Shown in pieces: positions 40,200-52,380 of a stretch of 64,000 nucleotides of DNA. The position numbers and the translations under genes are program-made. The stretch is from assembly GCA_029204225.1 (NCBI GenBank), contig CM055096.1:57797600-57861599 (forward strand). Direction: 5' to 3'. The stretch is from Diphasiastrum complanatum (Eukaryota; Streptophyta; Lycopodiopsida; Lycopodiales; Lycopodiaceae). Each line of letters begins with the position of its first letter. Within the stretch, counting starts at the first letter, position 1. The notes under the pieces were generated by a model. That model ran no database searches, was not told the origin of the DNA, and saw only the letters and a program-made list of their open reading frames with translations.

Positions 40200-40294
40200 G
40201 TGGCGCCGATACCGGGGATAGGTTTTCACTAACTAGTTTAGTTGCATTTTAGATATTTTCCTGCTTTTTAGAGTAATTTTAAGTAGATTTTTGA
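40200..40294 (+). mobile_element. Second Gypsy primer site and leader stub
   Basis: Directly after the right LTR comes TGGCGCCGATACCGGGGA (40,201-40,218) and then 75 bp of leader homologous to 23,605-23,680. The similarity stops at 40,294, where the inverted-repeat arm begins. The right LTR therefore also serves as the 5' LTR of a second, almost wholly lost copy. Confidence 0.88.
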
Positions 40295-40340
40295 TAAATC
40301 ATTGGCTCAAAATGCTCCATGTCAAACATCACTATATAAG

Positions 40341-40343
<3 letters not shown>

Positions 40344-40377
<34 letters not shown>
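40344..40377. repeat. (AT)n microsatellite, left arm
   Basis: About 34 bp of alternating TA between two copies of AAGCACTAT-like sequence. It is 4 bp shorter than its partner at 60,982-61,019. Confidence 0.95.
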
Positions 40378-40379
<2 letters not shown>

Positions 40380-40745
40380 TAAGCACTATGTGTATGTATG
40401 AATCATACAAAGTTCATGTTAAGCTTAATCCACCATTAAAGTCATAACACACCGAGACACACACTACTTCCAAATCAAATAATTAATCACATATTAACTT
40501 GAAGATCCAAGAAAATTCATGCTACTCACAATTATATGCCATTAAAATATTGAAGACCTTTTGAAGGATCGTAAGTATTACTTCTTAAAACAAAAATGAA
40601 CTCTACCTCCCCATAAACAATATGAACATAGATAGTCTCAATTCTAGATCTCGATACGAATCAAGAAATTGAAAAAAGGGATTCCAAACAAGTTTGTAAA
40701 CAGCTGCTTATAGCATAATTCTCTATCTAATTAGCTTAGCTTAGC

Positions 40746-41702
40746 TTAGGGAGATGAGGAGGTACCAGAGGGAGAGGGAGAAGGAGATGGAGATCGAGTA
40801 AAAAGATCGGAGGAGGGTGCTGGAGTAGTAGAAGGGGAAGGGGAATCTGCCGGAGAGTAAGTCGAAGTTATTGGTGCACTGGCGGGGGGATGAGCTGCAG
40901 GATGAGGCATAATGAAGGGATGATGGAAAGGATCCACAAAAGGATGAGGCATGAAAGGAAGATGATAAGGAAACGCCTGGGGATGTGGATTCCAAGCAGC
41001 TAGAGGATGAGGCCAAGATCCATGGAAAGCATGTGCATGGGGCACCACAATATTCTTCATACCATTTGCATCTTTGACTTCATCATGTTGTTGTAGGACT
41101 TGCTGGTTTTCATTGTGCCTCATCAGCATTGGCATTGGCATTGGCATGAATTGGGGGTGAAGGTGGAAGGGCAAAGGATGTACTGGAATATATTGATGGG
41201 GAATAATTGGATGCGGAAAAGGATGTGGAAACATGTGGACGTGTGGCATGGGATGGTTGGTGGGAGATGGTGCTTCAGCTTGAGCAGTATTGGTCTGGGT
41301 GGGAGACGCAGCTTGAGCAGTATTAGCCTCGGTGGGAGATGGTGCTTCAGCTTGAGTACTTGGTGATGGTGTTGCTGCTGCTCCGTCGACACTATTAGCT
41401 CCTTCTGATTCGGCTAGCGTGCGTGAAAGCAAACGATTCATGTACTCAGCTTCCAATTCTCCTGCCAATAAGTATACCCAACAAACAATTTTCCAGTTTA
41501 AGCAGAGGAGTAACTTCTGACAGCTTAATTCCCTAATTATTTGCTTGTTCAGCAAAAGAATTCAAAGAAAAATTTCCAAAACGCAAGATTTTTTACCCTT
41601 CTTCAAAACAGAGCGCGCTCCATGAACCTGCTGAAGCAGGACTGTGGTGGTTGATATTATAATAAACAAGCACAGTATCATGGAGGATCCACGAATCGCC
41701 AT
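40746..41702 (-). CDS. Secreted His/Pro-rich protein, copy A (273 aa, two exons)
   Basis: Exons on the minus strand: 41,702-41,597 and 41,461-40,746, with a GT-AG intron (GGTAAAA donor, TTGGCAG acceptor). The total of 274 codons includes the stop. The ATG at 41,702 opens a classic signal peptide: MAIRGSS, a hydrophobic core, then cleavage near VHGA|RS at about residue 27. The mature part has a charged helix-like start (KKGELEAEYMNRLLSRTLAE), Ala/Pro/Thr repeats (AEAPSPTEANTAQA), a His/Pro/Phe/Met-rich centre (FPHPFPHPIIPHQY, MPMPMPM) and a Ser-Pro tail (SPSPSPSPSGT). The composition suggests an extracellular, arabinogalactan- or cell-wall-like protein that might bind metal through histidine. 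That is inference and no known family was recognised. A TATA box TATATAAA lies at 41,854-41,847. The predicted protein is identical to copy B. Confidence 0.8.
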
Positions 41703-41846
41703 AGTCTTTGTATGGAATACTGAATGTAAGTTTCGTTTCGTGCAGCAAGCTAGACGTAGTAAGTAATAAGCCAAAAGAGGTTACAACACTTGGATCTCTT
41801 GTGTAGCGTAAGGAGGAGGAGGTCGAACTAGAGACAGATCGATCGC

Positions 41847-41854
41847 TTTATATA
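41847..41854 (-). promoter_or_regulatory. TATA box of copy A
   Basis: TATATAAA on the minus strand, 145 bp upstream of the ATG, followed by a CTCCTCCTCC-type leader. Confidence 0.7.
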
Positions 41855-43129
41855 CTCAATCTGCCTTCCCCATGGCATCTCTTATATAATAGAAAAAAAG
41901 CACATCTGATTCAATCTATCTGATCCGTTGGAAAAGCATAGCTGCTTTTTCATTTTAAGAAAAGCAAACTCGGAGGCGATGCTCACTGATTCTATTATAT
42001 ACATTCTCTCGTGTTGCATTATTGCATGCAAAAACACCAATTTATTATGCATGTGCAAACCAACAAGCACAAGCCTTGTGCTCAGGAATAGTACCACAGT
42101 TTGCCATCTTATGATGGGAGCTTCTATTAATATATTTTTGTCTAGAGATAGATAGCTTAGCATTGCCCTTATTACACAAGAATTGCATCCAAAACAACAT
42201 ATTGGCTATTCTCTCGCTCTATAATAAACTGCCTTAAATAAAAGCCCCTTATCTCCCTTAGTTTATACATCATATAAACATCCTCGCATAAGGTGCATTA
42301 TGCTCTTAAAAAACCATGACCCAATATTGGAACATGACCTACCTGCACTATGCCACTAATGCCCAAGGGCGCCAACCCATAAACATTCACACATGTAAAA
42401 AACAATAAGGTTTTTATGTGCAATTAATTTTACGTCGAGTAAACGTGGCTTGATTATACAAACATATCGCCTTTTGAATCTTACATGTCACATTGCTCAT
42501 CCAACTACTTAAATTTGTTGACAATAAATACTTCATAGCTAGCTTACTAGGCTCACAAAACTGCGCACTCAATAAAGCGCAACCAACCCAATTAGCTTAC
42601 TATAATATATCACACAAAGTCACCAAAGAATAGTGGTATGCATTATTTCCTCGAGCCTTGCCGTTGTTGGAGTATTGCCACAACATGCATAATTCAAATA
42701 AGCGCAAATCCTCAACCTCCTTATACATAGTTTGGTCTAAATACTTTTTGGTCGTATAAAATCGTTCAATATTGCAGGTGTTGTGCCAAATTTAGACTAA
42801 TATTAGTACATATGACTCACATCGATATGTTCAATATTAGCATGAAAATTTTGCATAGTTTAATATATTTTTCCAATGATTGTATTGAAATATATGTACC
42901 AAACTTTAGGTTTAGAATCATAACAAATGTTTTATTTTTAGTAAAAAGGGAAAAACAATTGTCGGGTTATTGAAATCCAGCATCCTTTAAATTTATTATG
43001 AAAAAAAATATGCAGGTTCTATTCTCAAAGATAGAATCATCAACTTCTCAAGTACTCGCCTCTTGCATTGTTTTCCCTTTTTGTCAAGTGGCATGCTGAT
43101 AAATTGTTATGTCGCACGCAATAGCTTAT

Positions 43130-44673
43130 CTATAGTTGCACCCACTTGAGTGACTCTTTTAAATGCAATCCTTGCTTGTCTATGCACTAAGGAGCTTTGA
43201 TGTTCTTGAACATCTGATTCATTTGTCCCCAACATCCATGTGCGAATTGTTTATGCTACTTTGAAATCTTTTTGATACTTAACAAAATGTTGATATTGAT
43301 CTTCCACACACAAATAACAAGTCAATAGTTTTGTGAAGCAATCACATGGACCATCCACGCACTTGTAAAATTCTTTTTTTGTTGTTGTTGCAAAAGCTTC
43401 TTTTATTTGAATTTTCTTCTAGGTATTGTGGCCACACGCTTTCTTGTGCATGGATTATTTTGGCTTTTTGAATATCATCCATGCATATAATTGTTTTTAA
43501 ACATGACATAGGCAGTTAGTTTCAGCATGCAAACACTTTGTTTATACCATTGTAGCCTCCAAGGATGAAAAACTATGTGAGGCTTCTGAAATGGTAAGCC
43601 AAATCACAATTTCTATCGTAAGATGTTCATCTTTTCGCTTGCAAAGCCATCTTTCTATACATATTTGTTTAGGTCTCACAAAAGCTTGCAACAAAATACG
43701 TATTTACTCACCTTCTCCTTCCTTTTCATTTAGTCTAACCACAATATGTCTATTCCACTATCAATTTTGTTTCAATATGTTTGTACTTATGTTATTTCCT
43801 TTCACTATCTCAAAAAAGCATTGGTTTAATAATATTTTACCTTTGAGTTTCTTCTTCCTCTTATGGTCTCTTTTCTATTGATTTGATTAATTTAACTTCT
43901 CTTCTTTCTATTCATTGTTCAATTGGCTCATTCCTTTTAGTTTGGACCATAACTTGTGAATCTTCTTCTATGGCCATCATTTCATCTTGTTTAATATGAA
44001 CCACTACCCTCCACTATCACTATCCATGGAGAACAAAGTGGGCTACACCAACTTATACACTCTAAAATAATTTGGAATTAACATATAAGTAGACACATTG
44101 CATTTGTACATATGATAAAATTCTGGATTATGGACTAAACAAATGCATCTTTTATTGTAAGAAAACAAGGTAGTTCCTAACTTTCACTCAAGTCCAAAAA
44201 GCTTACAAAAGTCTTCTTAGTCAGACTACTTCTTTTGATGTTGCTCATGTCGCAACATACTCAGCCTCTATAGTTGAGATTGACATGCATTTTTGTAGTT
44301 GGTTGTTCTAGGATGCTACTGCTTCATTCAACAAAAAACATATCCATTGAATATTGATTCCTTGGCTGATCTAGAGACCTACGTAGCAGTCAATATACAA
44401 AGGTTTTGAAGAAACTAAAGGTTTCTGCTATCAAAGCCTTCGTATCTCATGATCCACCTGTGGAAATACACATAAAATTCCAACATGCTTTAGCTGCAAC
44501 TGCATCGATATGTTATATCAGAGCTCTAATACTTGATATCTTTCGCAATATCAAATTGATATCATTAGATAAAATTTACAGTATCATATTTTTCAATTTG
44601 TGGGATTTCCAATTGCAGCACAGCACAACATCATTCTTAACATCATCGATCTATCGACATACTAAAGTTTCAA
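43130..44673. other. Spacer without a recognised gene; possible Copia 5' end
   Basis: No coding exon. ATATCAGAGCTCTAAT at about 44,515-44,530 resembles a decayed Copia primer site plus the following bases. Sequence left of it may be an eroded LTR of the Copia gag that follows. Confidence 0.4.
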
Positions 44674-46000
44674 ATGGATTCTCAAAGTAAAGCCGGTCTT
44701 AAGCTAAATGGATCCAATTACTACTTGTGGAAATTTAAGACGAAGACCTTGCTAATCACCAACGAGTTGTGGGATGTTGTCACATGTATTGAAGTGAAGC
44801 TTGAAGATGACACAACAGACTCAAAGTGGAAGTCGAAGGATGGTAAAACTTTCGCGCTTATTATTCTCAGTATATCAGGCACTCAAATTGGCCACATAGA
44901 TGAGGCTCAAACTTCAAAAGAAGTATGGGACATCCTGAGCTCACTATATGATGTGAGGGACGTAACTTCTAAGTTACATTTATGAAGAAGATTCTTCACT
45001 TTCAAGATGTTGAACAATGATTCACTTCAGAATCTTCACTTCAAAATCACGTTAACTAGTTTAAGAATCTCTTGCAACAGATGGTTGTTGTTGGATCAGT
45101 CATAGACGATCAAGACGCAATCATGAAATTGCTTTCAAGCTTGCTCTCTACATATGAGAATTGGATGATGATCATATCGACACACTCAGATTTAACTCTA
45201 AATAGAGTTATCACTATGTTGCTGCAAGAAGATAATCGAAGAAGTCAAGACGCTTCGTCGATTTCATCATCTCATGCTCTATATGTCAACAACGGATCAA
45301 AACGACAGAAACAGAGAAACTCTAGGCAATCTGCATCAAATCAGAATCCGACGCAAAGTCAAGAACAATTATCAAATCCTCAATTGAATAAAAAAATGTT
45401 TTGTAAGTATTACAAGTGCACTAATCATGAGATCCAGGATTGCGAGGTACTCAAAGTGAAAAATGCCAGCAAGCAACCAGATCAACAAGCAAATGTAGTC
45501 ACAACATCTCCCAATCTCGACATGGACGAAGGAGCATTTATGGTCAAAGATCAAAAGGCACTATTGGATAATTCTTGGTTTTTAGATTCTGGAGCTACTC
45601 AACATATGACCAGTCACTATGAACATTTTCACTCCTATACGCCTTACAATACAAAGAGATACATTCATCTTGGCGACGATAGTACTCACACTCTCGAAGG
45701 TGAAGGTACTGTGAGATTGAAATTCCAGCATGATTAATTCAAACTACTATCAAATGTTTCGTATGTACCTAAACTCTCTACGAATATGTTGTCAGTAAGT
45801 AGAATCATTGATTTAGGTCATAAGGTAGAGTTCGAGTCTATTCAATGCCGAATTATTGATAGGACAAGTGAGGTCCTTGCACTCGGCAAGAGACATAAAT
45901 ACTTATATAGATTGGCACATTGTTATTCTGATACTAAGTCAAGCCTTGAAAACCTCTATTCTTGTCAATAAAGCATTACTATGACATCAAAGATTAGGAC
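44674..46000 (+). pseudogene. Copia gag-protease fragment, broken
   Basis: Gag begins MDSQSKAGLKLNGSNYYLWKF at 44,674 and is interrupted by stop and frameshift after 44,985. A second frame (45,072-45,737) has a CCHC-like knuckle, CKYYKCTNHEIQDC, and the protease motif WFLDSGATQHMTSH (catalytic Asp intact, near 45,588). A TAA ends it, and another frame (to 45,971) continues with the pre-integrase region (MLSVSRIIDLGHKVEFE). The element stops near 46,000 without integrase or RT. It is the same family as the minus-strand copy ending near 50,880 and the fragment at 63,570. Confidence 0.82.
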
Positions 46001-46039
46001 ACTTGAATCATGCATGTATATCGAATATGCCCAAAAAGA

Positions 46040-46215
46040 TCTGCTATCTGTAGCAAAGATCGTAGATGCAAACATGTCTGTCACATTCACAGGTGACTAA
46101 TGTATAGTGTTTGAGTCTAAAATCACTCATCTTATTACAGAAGGAAAGCGCAAGGGCAATCTGTATCAACTAAAGATATGGGTTCCTACTGAGCAATCAT
46201 TCATTTTAATTATCC
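46040..46215 (+). pseudogene. Short fragment of a second Copia family
   Basis: In the plus frame the sequence resembles the pre-integrase segment of another Copia lineage (EGKRKGNLYQLKIW), with a stop upstream. Too short to classify further. Confidence 0.4.
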
Positions 46216-46269
46216 CTTTTGAAGGGTATTATATGAATATAGGAGGAAGGATATACTCTATATAGTTGG

Positions 46270-47464
46270 TGTTGAAGAAAGAGGGTGTGTGAGTGTGAGA
46301 AACGAAAATAGCTCGAAAAGAAACGAACACGAAAAGGAGCGAACTCGAAATTCAAAATTGTGCGCAGCGGAATGAGCTATCTCACTCTTTTCCTAAGCAT
46401 GACTGCGCCTATTAGACACGAACAGAACATTAGTGATAGAAATCATGTTCGATCTGATTACGTAGCCAAACATTAAGCAACAAAACATTAGAAAGATAAT
46501 TTGTCACAAACAGCTAGAAAAATTATCGGTCGCGAAGAGCTACACTGAGCTAGACTAATAATCAGTCACGAATTAGTCGCGGAAATCAAGACTAAATATT
46601 AGTCGCGAACAACTAGACTAATAATAGTTCGCTAAGAATAGACTACCAGATTAAGCAATAAGAGAGTCAGACAGAATGTAGAAAAACATAACAATATTGG
46701 CACAAATCTGAACGCAGAACAAACAGAGCTGTTATCAAATTAAGTATAACAAAATATACAAGTCAATAACGTTGGTGAGCACAAGACAATAGTGGACGAA
46801 ACCGCGTGTTTCACAAAGCTAATCCAATCTGTAAAAGAAATAAACCTATTATTGACAATACAAAGAATCGATGCACGAAAGCATCTACTTCGTCTATCTC
46901 TTATAAGCTTCTAATGTTATTATTTTTCACACACATTGTAGAATACACAAATGGTATTCAATATATATACATAATTTTACAGGTGTGCAAATGAAGAAAG
47001 TACAAAGTGGATGTGCTGTCTGTGGGAGATCGTGGGTGGCTGTTGTCGTTGTCAAATCTGTTTGCACGGTTGCATGAGATGAGCGTGAGAAGGCCGCAAC
47101 GTCAGCCTTCGTTGAATTAAACGTTGGTGAAGATGCGAAAAAATGCGACACTCTGACAAATGCCTTAGGATTTGATTTATCGGGTGCCTTCGCTTTTCTA
47201 TAAGGACACCTTCGACATTTGTAAGACAATGTCGCCTTTTTCGCCTGTCAAAAAATCACGTGTAAAAATACAGTGTCATGTTTTTCGCCTTTTTTGCTTG
47301 TGGAAATTTACTTGTATTTATGCAGACAGTCGCGTTTTATTCGTCTGTCTTATTTTACATATAAATATGCAGATACTGTGCGACAACATGAGTAAAAATA
47401 TAGCAGCATGAATGGAGGCAGATTAACATAGGATTTAGGAGAGTAAAGGAGATAAATCCAGCAA
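46270..47464 (-). repeat. Probable 3' LTR of the minus-strand Copia
   Basis: On the minus strand this stretch follows the pol stop codon and a G tract that acts like the polypurine tract, then starts TTGCTGGATTTATC. The distal boundary is a guess: candidates are TG dinucleotides at 46,270 to 46,290. No matching 5' LTR is in the window. Confidence 0.45.
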
Positions 47465-47486
47465 CCCCCCCCCCCCCCCCCCCCCC
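47465..47486. repeat. Homopolymer run of 22 C
   Basis: On the minus strand this is 22 G, placed between the TGA stop of the Copia pol (47,487-47,489) and the LTR start. This is exactly where the polypurine tract for plus-strand priming belongs. The length probably expanded by slippage, or is inflated by sequencing error. Confidence 0.9.
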
Positions 47487-50400
47487 TCAATCTGGATCCG
47501 TGAATGCCTTGATCTTTAGACTAAGCAATGCACAAAACTTGTTATGTGCATTAACACTTAATGCCTTCTTGAATATATCTGCAACCATGTCCTGCGTTCT
47601 ACAGTACGTTAAGCTCACCTCCTTGTTGAGAACCTTGCCCTTGATGTAGTGATACCTGATTTCAATGTGCTTACTCCTAGAGTGAAATCTAGGGTTGGTC
47701 GATAAGGCAATAGCACTCTGATTATCATAGAATAAAATTGTGGGATTGTAATGATACAAATTAATGTCTGACAGTCAATTTTTCAACCAAAACGTTTCTT
47801 TAATAGATTGAGAAGCAACAATGTATACTTCTGTAGAAGAAAGAGCGATAGAGGTTTGCTTACGACTGTTCCATGAGATAGGACTGTCGTTGAAGAAGAA
47901 TGTGAATCCAGATGTGGACTTACAATTGTCTACATCTCCTCCCCAGCTTACATCAAAATATCCACTGAGCTGATGAAGATTGTCATTGCTGACTTTTCCA
48001 TAGCAGATGCACTGGTCCATGGTAGCTCGAATATACCTCATGACTCTTATGAGAGCCTTCCAATGGCTAATTCCAAGATTAGCCATATATTGGCTGAGTG
48101 AGCTTACTGCAAAAGAGATATAAGATCTTGTACAGACCATTGCATACATGAGAGATCCAAGTATCGATCGATAAAGATACTCTCTCATCTGCTCCTCTTT
48201 CTGCTTGGTTTGGGAACATTGGTCCTTTGACAAATGCAGGCCTGGATCCATCGGTGAGTGAGCTAACTTACAATTTATTAGATTGTATCTGTTAAGAACG
48301 TTGTGAAGATACCTTTGTTGAGTGATATAAATCAGCCGTCTCGCTCTATATCTGTGGATCTGAATGTCCAGATAGAAGTGAGCTTCATCCAGATCAGTCA
48401 TGTCGAACTCTGAAACAACATCTACTTAGAATCCTTGACCAAAAAACAACGTATCATCCACATATAAGGTGATGTTAATGAAGGATTGCTGCACTGACTT
48501 GGAATAGATGTTGCAATCAACAGTGCTTGGTTGGAATCCTTTTTCGATGAGGAATGTGTTGATCCTCTGAAACCAAGCTATGACAGACTATTTCAAGCCG
48601 TAGAGTGCTTTATGGAGTTTACAAACATGATTCTTCATACCTTCCAAAACGTATACTTCGGGCTGGATCATGTAGATGTCTTCTTGTCTAACTCCATTCA
48701 GATAAGCTATTTGTACATCAAGTTGATGTCTTTGAGGTCGGCAGCTGCAGCATAAGATAAGAGGGCTCGGATCGACGAATGTTTGACTACTGGATTGAAA
48801 GTCTTGCTGTAGTCGACGTTGGGAATCTGAGTGAATCCTCATGCTACCAGTCTTGCCTTCCTTCAATCAATTGCTCCATTGGCATTATACTTGATCTTGA
48901 AGATCCATTCGCAATCAATGATATTACAGCCAAAATGCGCTTCGACTAGTGACCACGTCTAGTTCTTGATCAAAGAGGATTACTCTCTGTCCATAGCTTC
49001 TCTCTAGAGATCAAAGTTTGGTTGGTTGAGTGCCTCTTTGACTGTCATCAATTTCTATATCAAGAGACATGCAGACTCAGGAGTATACCCTGTGGACTGT
49101 GTGTGCACTCGGCTTGATCTTCTAGGAGGAATCGACTGATGAACCACTCCTGAAACTTGTTGCTGGATAGCAGCAATGTCTTCGTCTGATTTGCTGTCAA
49201 AAAGTGGGTCAACAATGGACACGCCTGAGCCAGAAGCTCGGATAGTCGTGTCAATGGCAGGTGTTGAAAGTTCTCCTGGAGCAATATCCTTGCCTTTGAT
49301 GTCGACGAACTGATCCTTGATAAAGACTCTATCCCAACTATACAATATTTGCTGGGTATCAAGATCATACAGCTTGTATGTATTATCAGATGAAGTATAT
49401 CCAATCAGGATGGTCTTGAGACCTTGGAAGTCAAATTTCTTCCTCGTGTCTTTTGGGATCTGCGCGTAAGCAACGCATCCGAACACTCTTAGGCTCTTCA
49501 CAGAAGGCTTAGAGCCTATCCACACCTCATGGGGTGTCTTGCTTGAGAGGGCCTTGGTCAAAATCTGTTCTGGAATTTAAGCTGCAGTGGAGACAGCTTC
49601 GGCCCATAATTTCTTGGGCCATGATGCATGTGCTAGCATACATTTGGCTGATTCAACCCGGGTACGGTTCTTCCTCTCGGCTAAGCCATTAGACTGAGGA
49701 CTGTAAGGAGTGATGAATTGCTGCTCAATGCCTTGGCTTTGGCAGTACTCCTTAAACTCGGTAGAGATATATTCTCCACCATTGTCTGGCCTTAGCGCCT
49801 TGATCATCCTTCCAGTCTCCTTTTTTGCATGCTCTTTGAAGATTCTGAAGCAATTGAAGGCTTCTGATTTCTTCTTTATGAAGTACACCATAGTCCTTCT
49901 GGAAAATTCATCAATAAAAGTTATAAAATACTTTGCATCCTTCAGCAAAGGATTTTTCATCGGGCCACAAATGTCTGAATGTACAATGTCTAACAATCCT
50001 CTAGCAGTATGCTAATGGCTTGATCTAAATGGTTTCCTAGTCTGTTTACCAACTAGACAATCTTGACAGACAGGTAGCTCGACTTTATCTCTAGGATAGT
50101 CTAGATCAAGAACAATATAATGTCGAGACATTTGTTGTACAGTAGCACGATTCAAGTGACCAAGCCTGTAATGCCAAAGTAAACTTTTATTCGCATGAAT
50201 AGAAGTACTGAGCACCTGACTAGAGGCAGAAAAACAATGACTTAATCTATACAAGTATCCATGTCTCTTTTCGAGTGCCAGGATCTTGCTTGTCCTATCA
50301 ACTACTTTGCACTGATCACATTCAGATTCTACTCTATGTCCTAGATCTATGATTTTGCTTACAAAGAGCAGATTCATAGATAAGTTTGGTACATACAAGA

Positions 50401-50880
50401 CTTTAGAGAGTAACTTAGATTGATTATTTGCAAACTTCAAACTCACAGTACCTTCACCTTTAATAGCTTGTGTGCTATTGTCGCCAAGGTGAATATATTT
50501 ATTGGTACTGTAGGATGTATAGGACTCAAAATAGCCAATGAGGCTGGTCATATGCTGAGTGGCACCGAAATTCAGAAACCAAGAACTGTCATTGGATGCT
50601 CCTTGATGGCTGGTCATGAAGGCATCATGATCCGTTTTTTGAATAGGTCGTGGAGCTTCTGTAGCTGAATTTGCCACTTGATTCGACTATGCCTTGCTAT
50701 TGTTCTTCGCTTGCAGTATTCGGCAGTCTTTAATTTCGTGGTTGTTTCACTTGCAGTATCTGCAGAACAGCTTCTTTTTCATTTGCAAATTTGACTGTTC
50801 TTTGTGCTATGCTGATTTTTGGTCTTGCTTTGATTGCTTCGAGCCTTTCTTCTTATTCTGCTTAGTCGTGCTCTTGTTGG
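47487..50880 (-). pseudogene. Copia pol, nearly full length but broken (minus strand)
   Basis: Read on the minus strand: gag end with a zinc-knuckle-like CRYCK...NHEIKDC (about 50,780-50,730); protease region (50,677-50,012) where the motif reads WFLNFGATQHM, so the catalytic Asp-Ser has become Asn-Phe; pre-integrase; integrase with HSDICGP, RPDNGGEY and NGLAERKNR (49,996-49,577), all three acidic residues present; C-terminal integrase (49,561-49,055); RT (48,866-47,775) with YVDD near 48,460; RNase H (47,759-47,487) ending TDPD and TGA. Several frameshifts and stops separate these blocks. The 5' part is cut off near 50,880 by the LTR of another minus-strand element. Confidence 0.85.
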
Positions 50881-50884
50881 TGTG

Positions 50885-51443
50885 CCGAATGCTACCTTTG
50901 ATGCACAAGAACTTGAACATGCATTCTAAGAACTCAAGAAACTATTCAAAGGTACTGAGGGCGGCCAAAAACAGCAGCATACCAGCCCTACAACAGTATC
51001 CTACCACTTTTGGAAAGCACCTAAGATCATACACAAGAGTTTGAAGAAAATACACACCACAATGCTCACAATGGAGGAAGAAACACTAACAATGATCTAT
51101 TCATCTCAATGAAACAGTACATAAGTTTCTTCAACCTGTTTCTCCACGAAATTCAACCTAATATAGGTGAGATAGATGACTCTTTCTCCTCTCTCTAGAA
51201 CTTAGGACCCAATTTTAGGGCACCAGTAGCCTACGATAGCCAATTTTGGCCTATATGTCCAATAACATGATTTTGGTGTCATTTTGAAGAACTTGAAGTT
51301 TGAGATTTCTTCAATACAAAATGTATACTAAAATAGAAGTATCTAGGCTTCTTCCACATGTGTGAAAGATTAGATCCAAAACTATGTGCCAAAAATACCA
51401 AATTTGGCCTAAAACTAGCTAGGAAATGTTGACAATTTTCACA
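50885..51443 (-). repeat. Copia LTR, minus strand
   Basis: Starts on the minus strand TGTGAAAATTGTCAAC at 51,443, directly after VEEGV-TGA and a GAGGGAG purine tract, as in the intact Copia. It contains a CACATGTGTGAAAG palindrome near 51,356-51,369. The distal edge, abutting the truncated Copia gag, is approximate. Confidence 0.65.
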
Positions 51444-52380
51444 CTCCCTCTTCAACTTTACTTGCTAGTTTTACAACACTACTTTGAACTAGCTTAAGAA
51501 TGACTTCCATCTTAAGGATAGATATACTCTCAATGATCCTAATATGTACAAAACAATAAACTTCATAATTGATATAGATAATTGTGTCGATATTGGATGT
51601 TTCACTATTTCTTACATCAATTTTACATTTAAAGATAAAACTAGTACATGAAGAATAACATAGAATGGGAACGGAATGATTCCTCCATGTTTTGACCTTT
51701 GAAATCTCTATAAAATAGCAGCAAACATATAACAAATGAAAGTGATGAATGCTTGCTTGCATGTCTTCTCCATATTTCACTTCTTGTGAAATGTATGTGT
51801 CAAAATTCACCATGAATGAGCCTCCATTGCCTTCTTGCCATGAAGAACCATCAAGCCTTGGAAATCCATGAGTAAAAGAGTACAACAATGATGCTAAGCC
51901 GGCTCTATAAGACTCCACATAACTAGTAGGTAGCACTAGTCCTTCTTCAAGATCCATTGGATACAAAAAGATGATCATAGATTCACCAAATTTTGACAAT
52001 TTCCACTCATTGACATAACATAGCTCAAACATAAAGTTAGATGAGTAAAGTAGGTTTGAGCAAGACTTCCTTGTTGCTTCTTTTTCTTTACTTGAGTCTT
52101 CAATAACCTACAAAAATAGATCCTTAGTGCCTTGGCCATTTGATTCTTCTTTGATGCTCTTGATAGGTTTCAAATTGCCAATTTTCAATTGGTGTTGATG
52201 AAGCACATTAAGATCAACCTCTTGATCTTCCTTTTGACCATCAAAACCATTGACCAAAACCTGTTTTTCAGAACCGTAAATGACATCCATTTCATGAAGG
52301 CAACCATCCATATGCATAAGATTATCCACACAAGAAGATGTACCAAAACATGTGAGTAAAACCAAGTTTGTACCTTCCAA
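51439..52380 (-). CDS. Unrecognised ORFs in the place of Copia RT-RNase H
   Basis: After the integrase linker (SRLTYD-type motif, then KGKQVLEGTN at about 52,380), the minus strand does not enter reverse transcriptase. It carries about 90 codons (52,380-52,108) ending in one stop, then about 197 codons (52,032-51,439) with phrases such as DLEEGLVLPTSYVESYRAGL and GFPRLDGSSWQEGNGGSFM. The C-terminus, KLASKVEEGV, again resembles the Copia C-terminus (KLVEEGV), and the LTR follows. So a Copia shell encloses non-Copia sequence. No signal peptide, membrane segment or known domain was recognised. It may be a captured host sequence or the private ORF of a non-autonomous derivative. The coding status is uncertain. 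Confidence 0.5.

Larger units (their letters stand above)
40295..43129 (-). repeat. Inverted repeat, left arm (2,835 bp)
   Basis: The reverse complement of 58,230-61,068, with roughly constant coordinate sum 101,359 to 101,363. I found a few substitutions (for example near 42,894, 43,015 and 43,031) and a 4-bp length difference in an AT microsatellite. The arm contains a complete gene with its promoter and 3' flank. No terminal inverted repeats or target duplications mark the arm ends. Confidence 0.95.
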
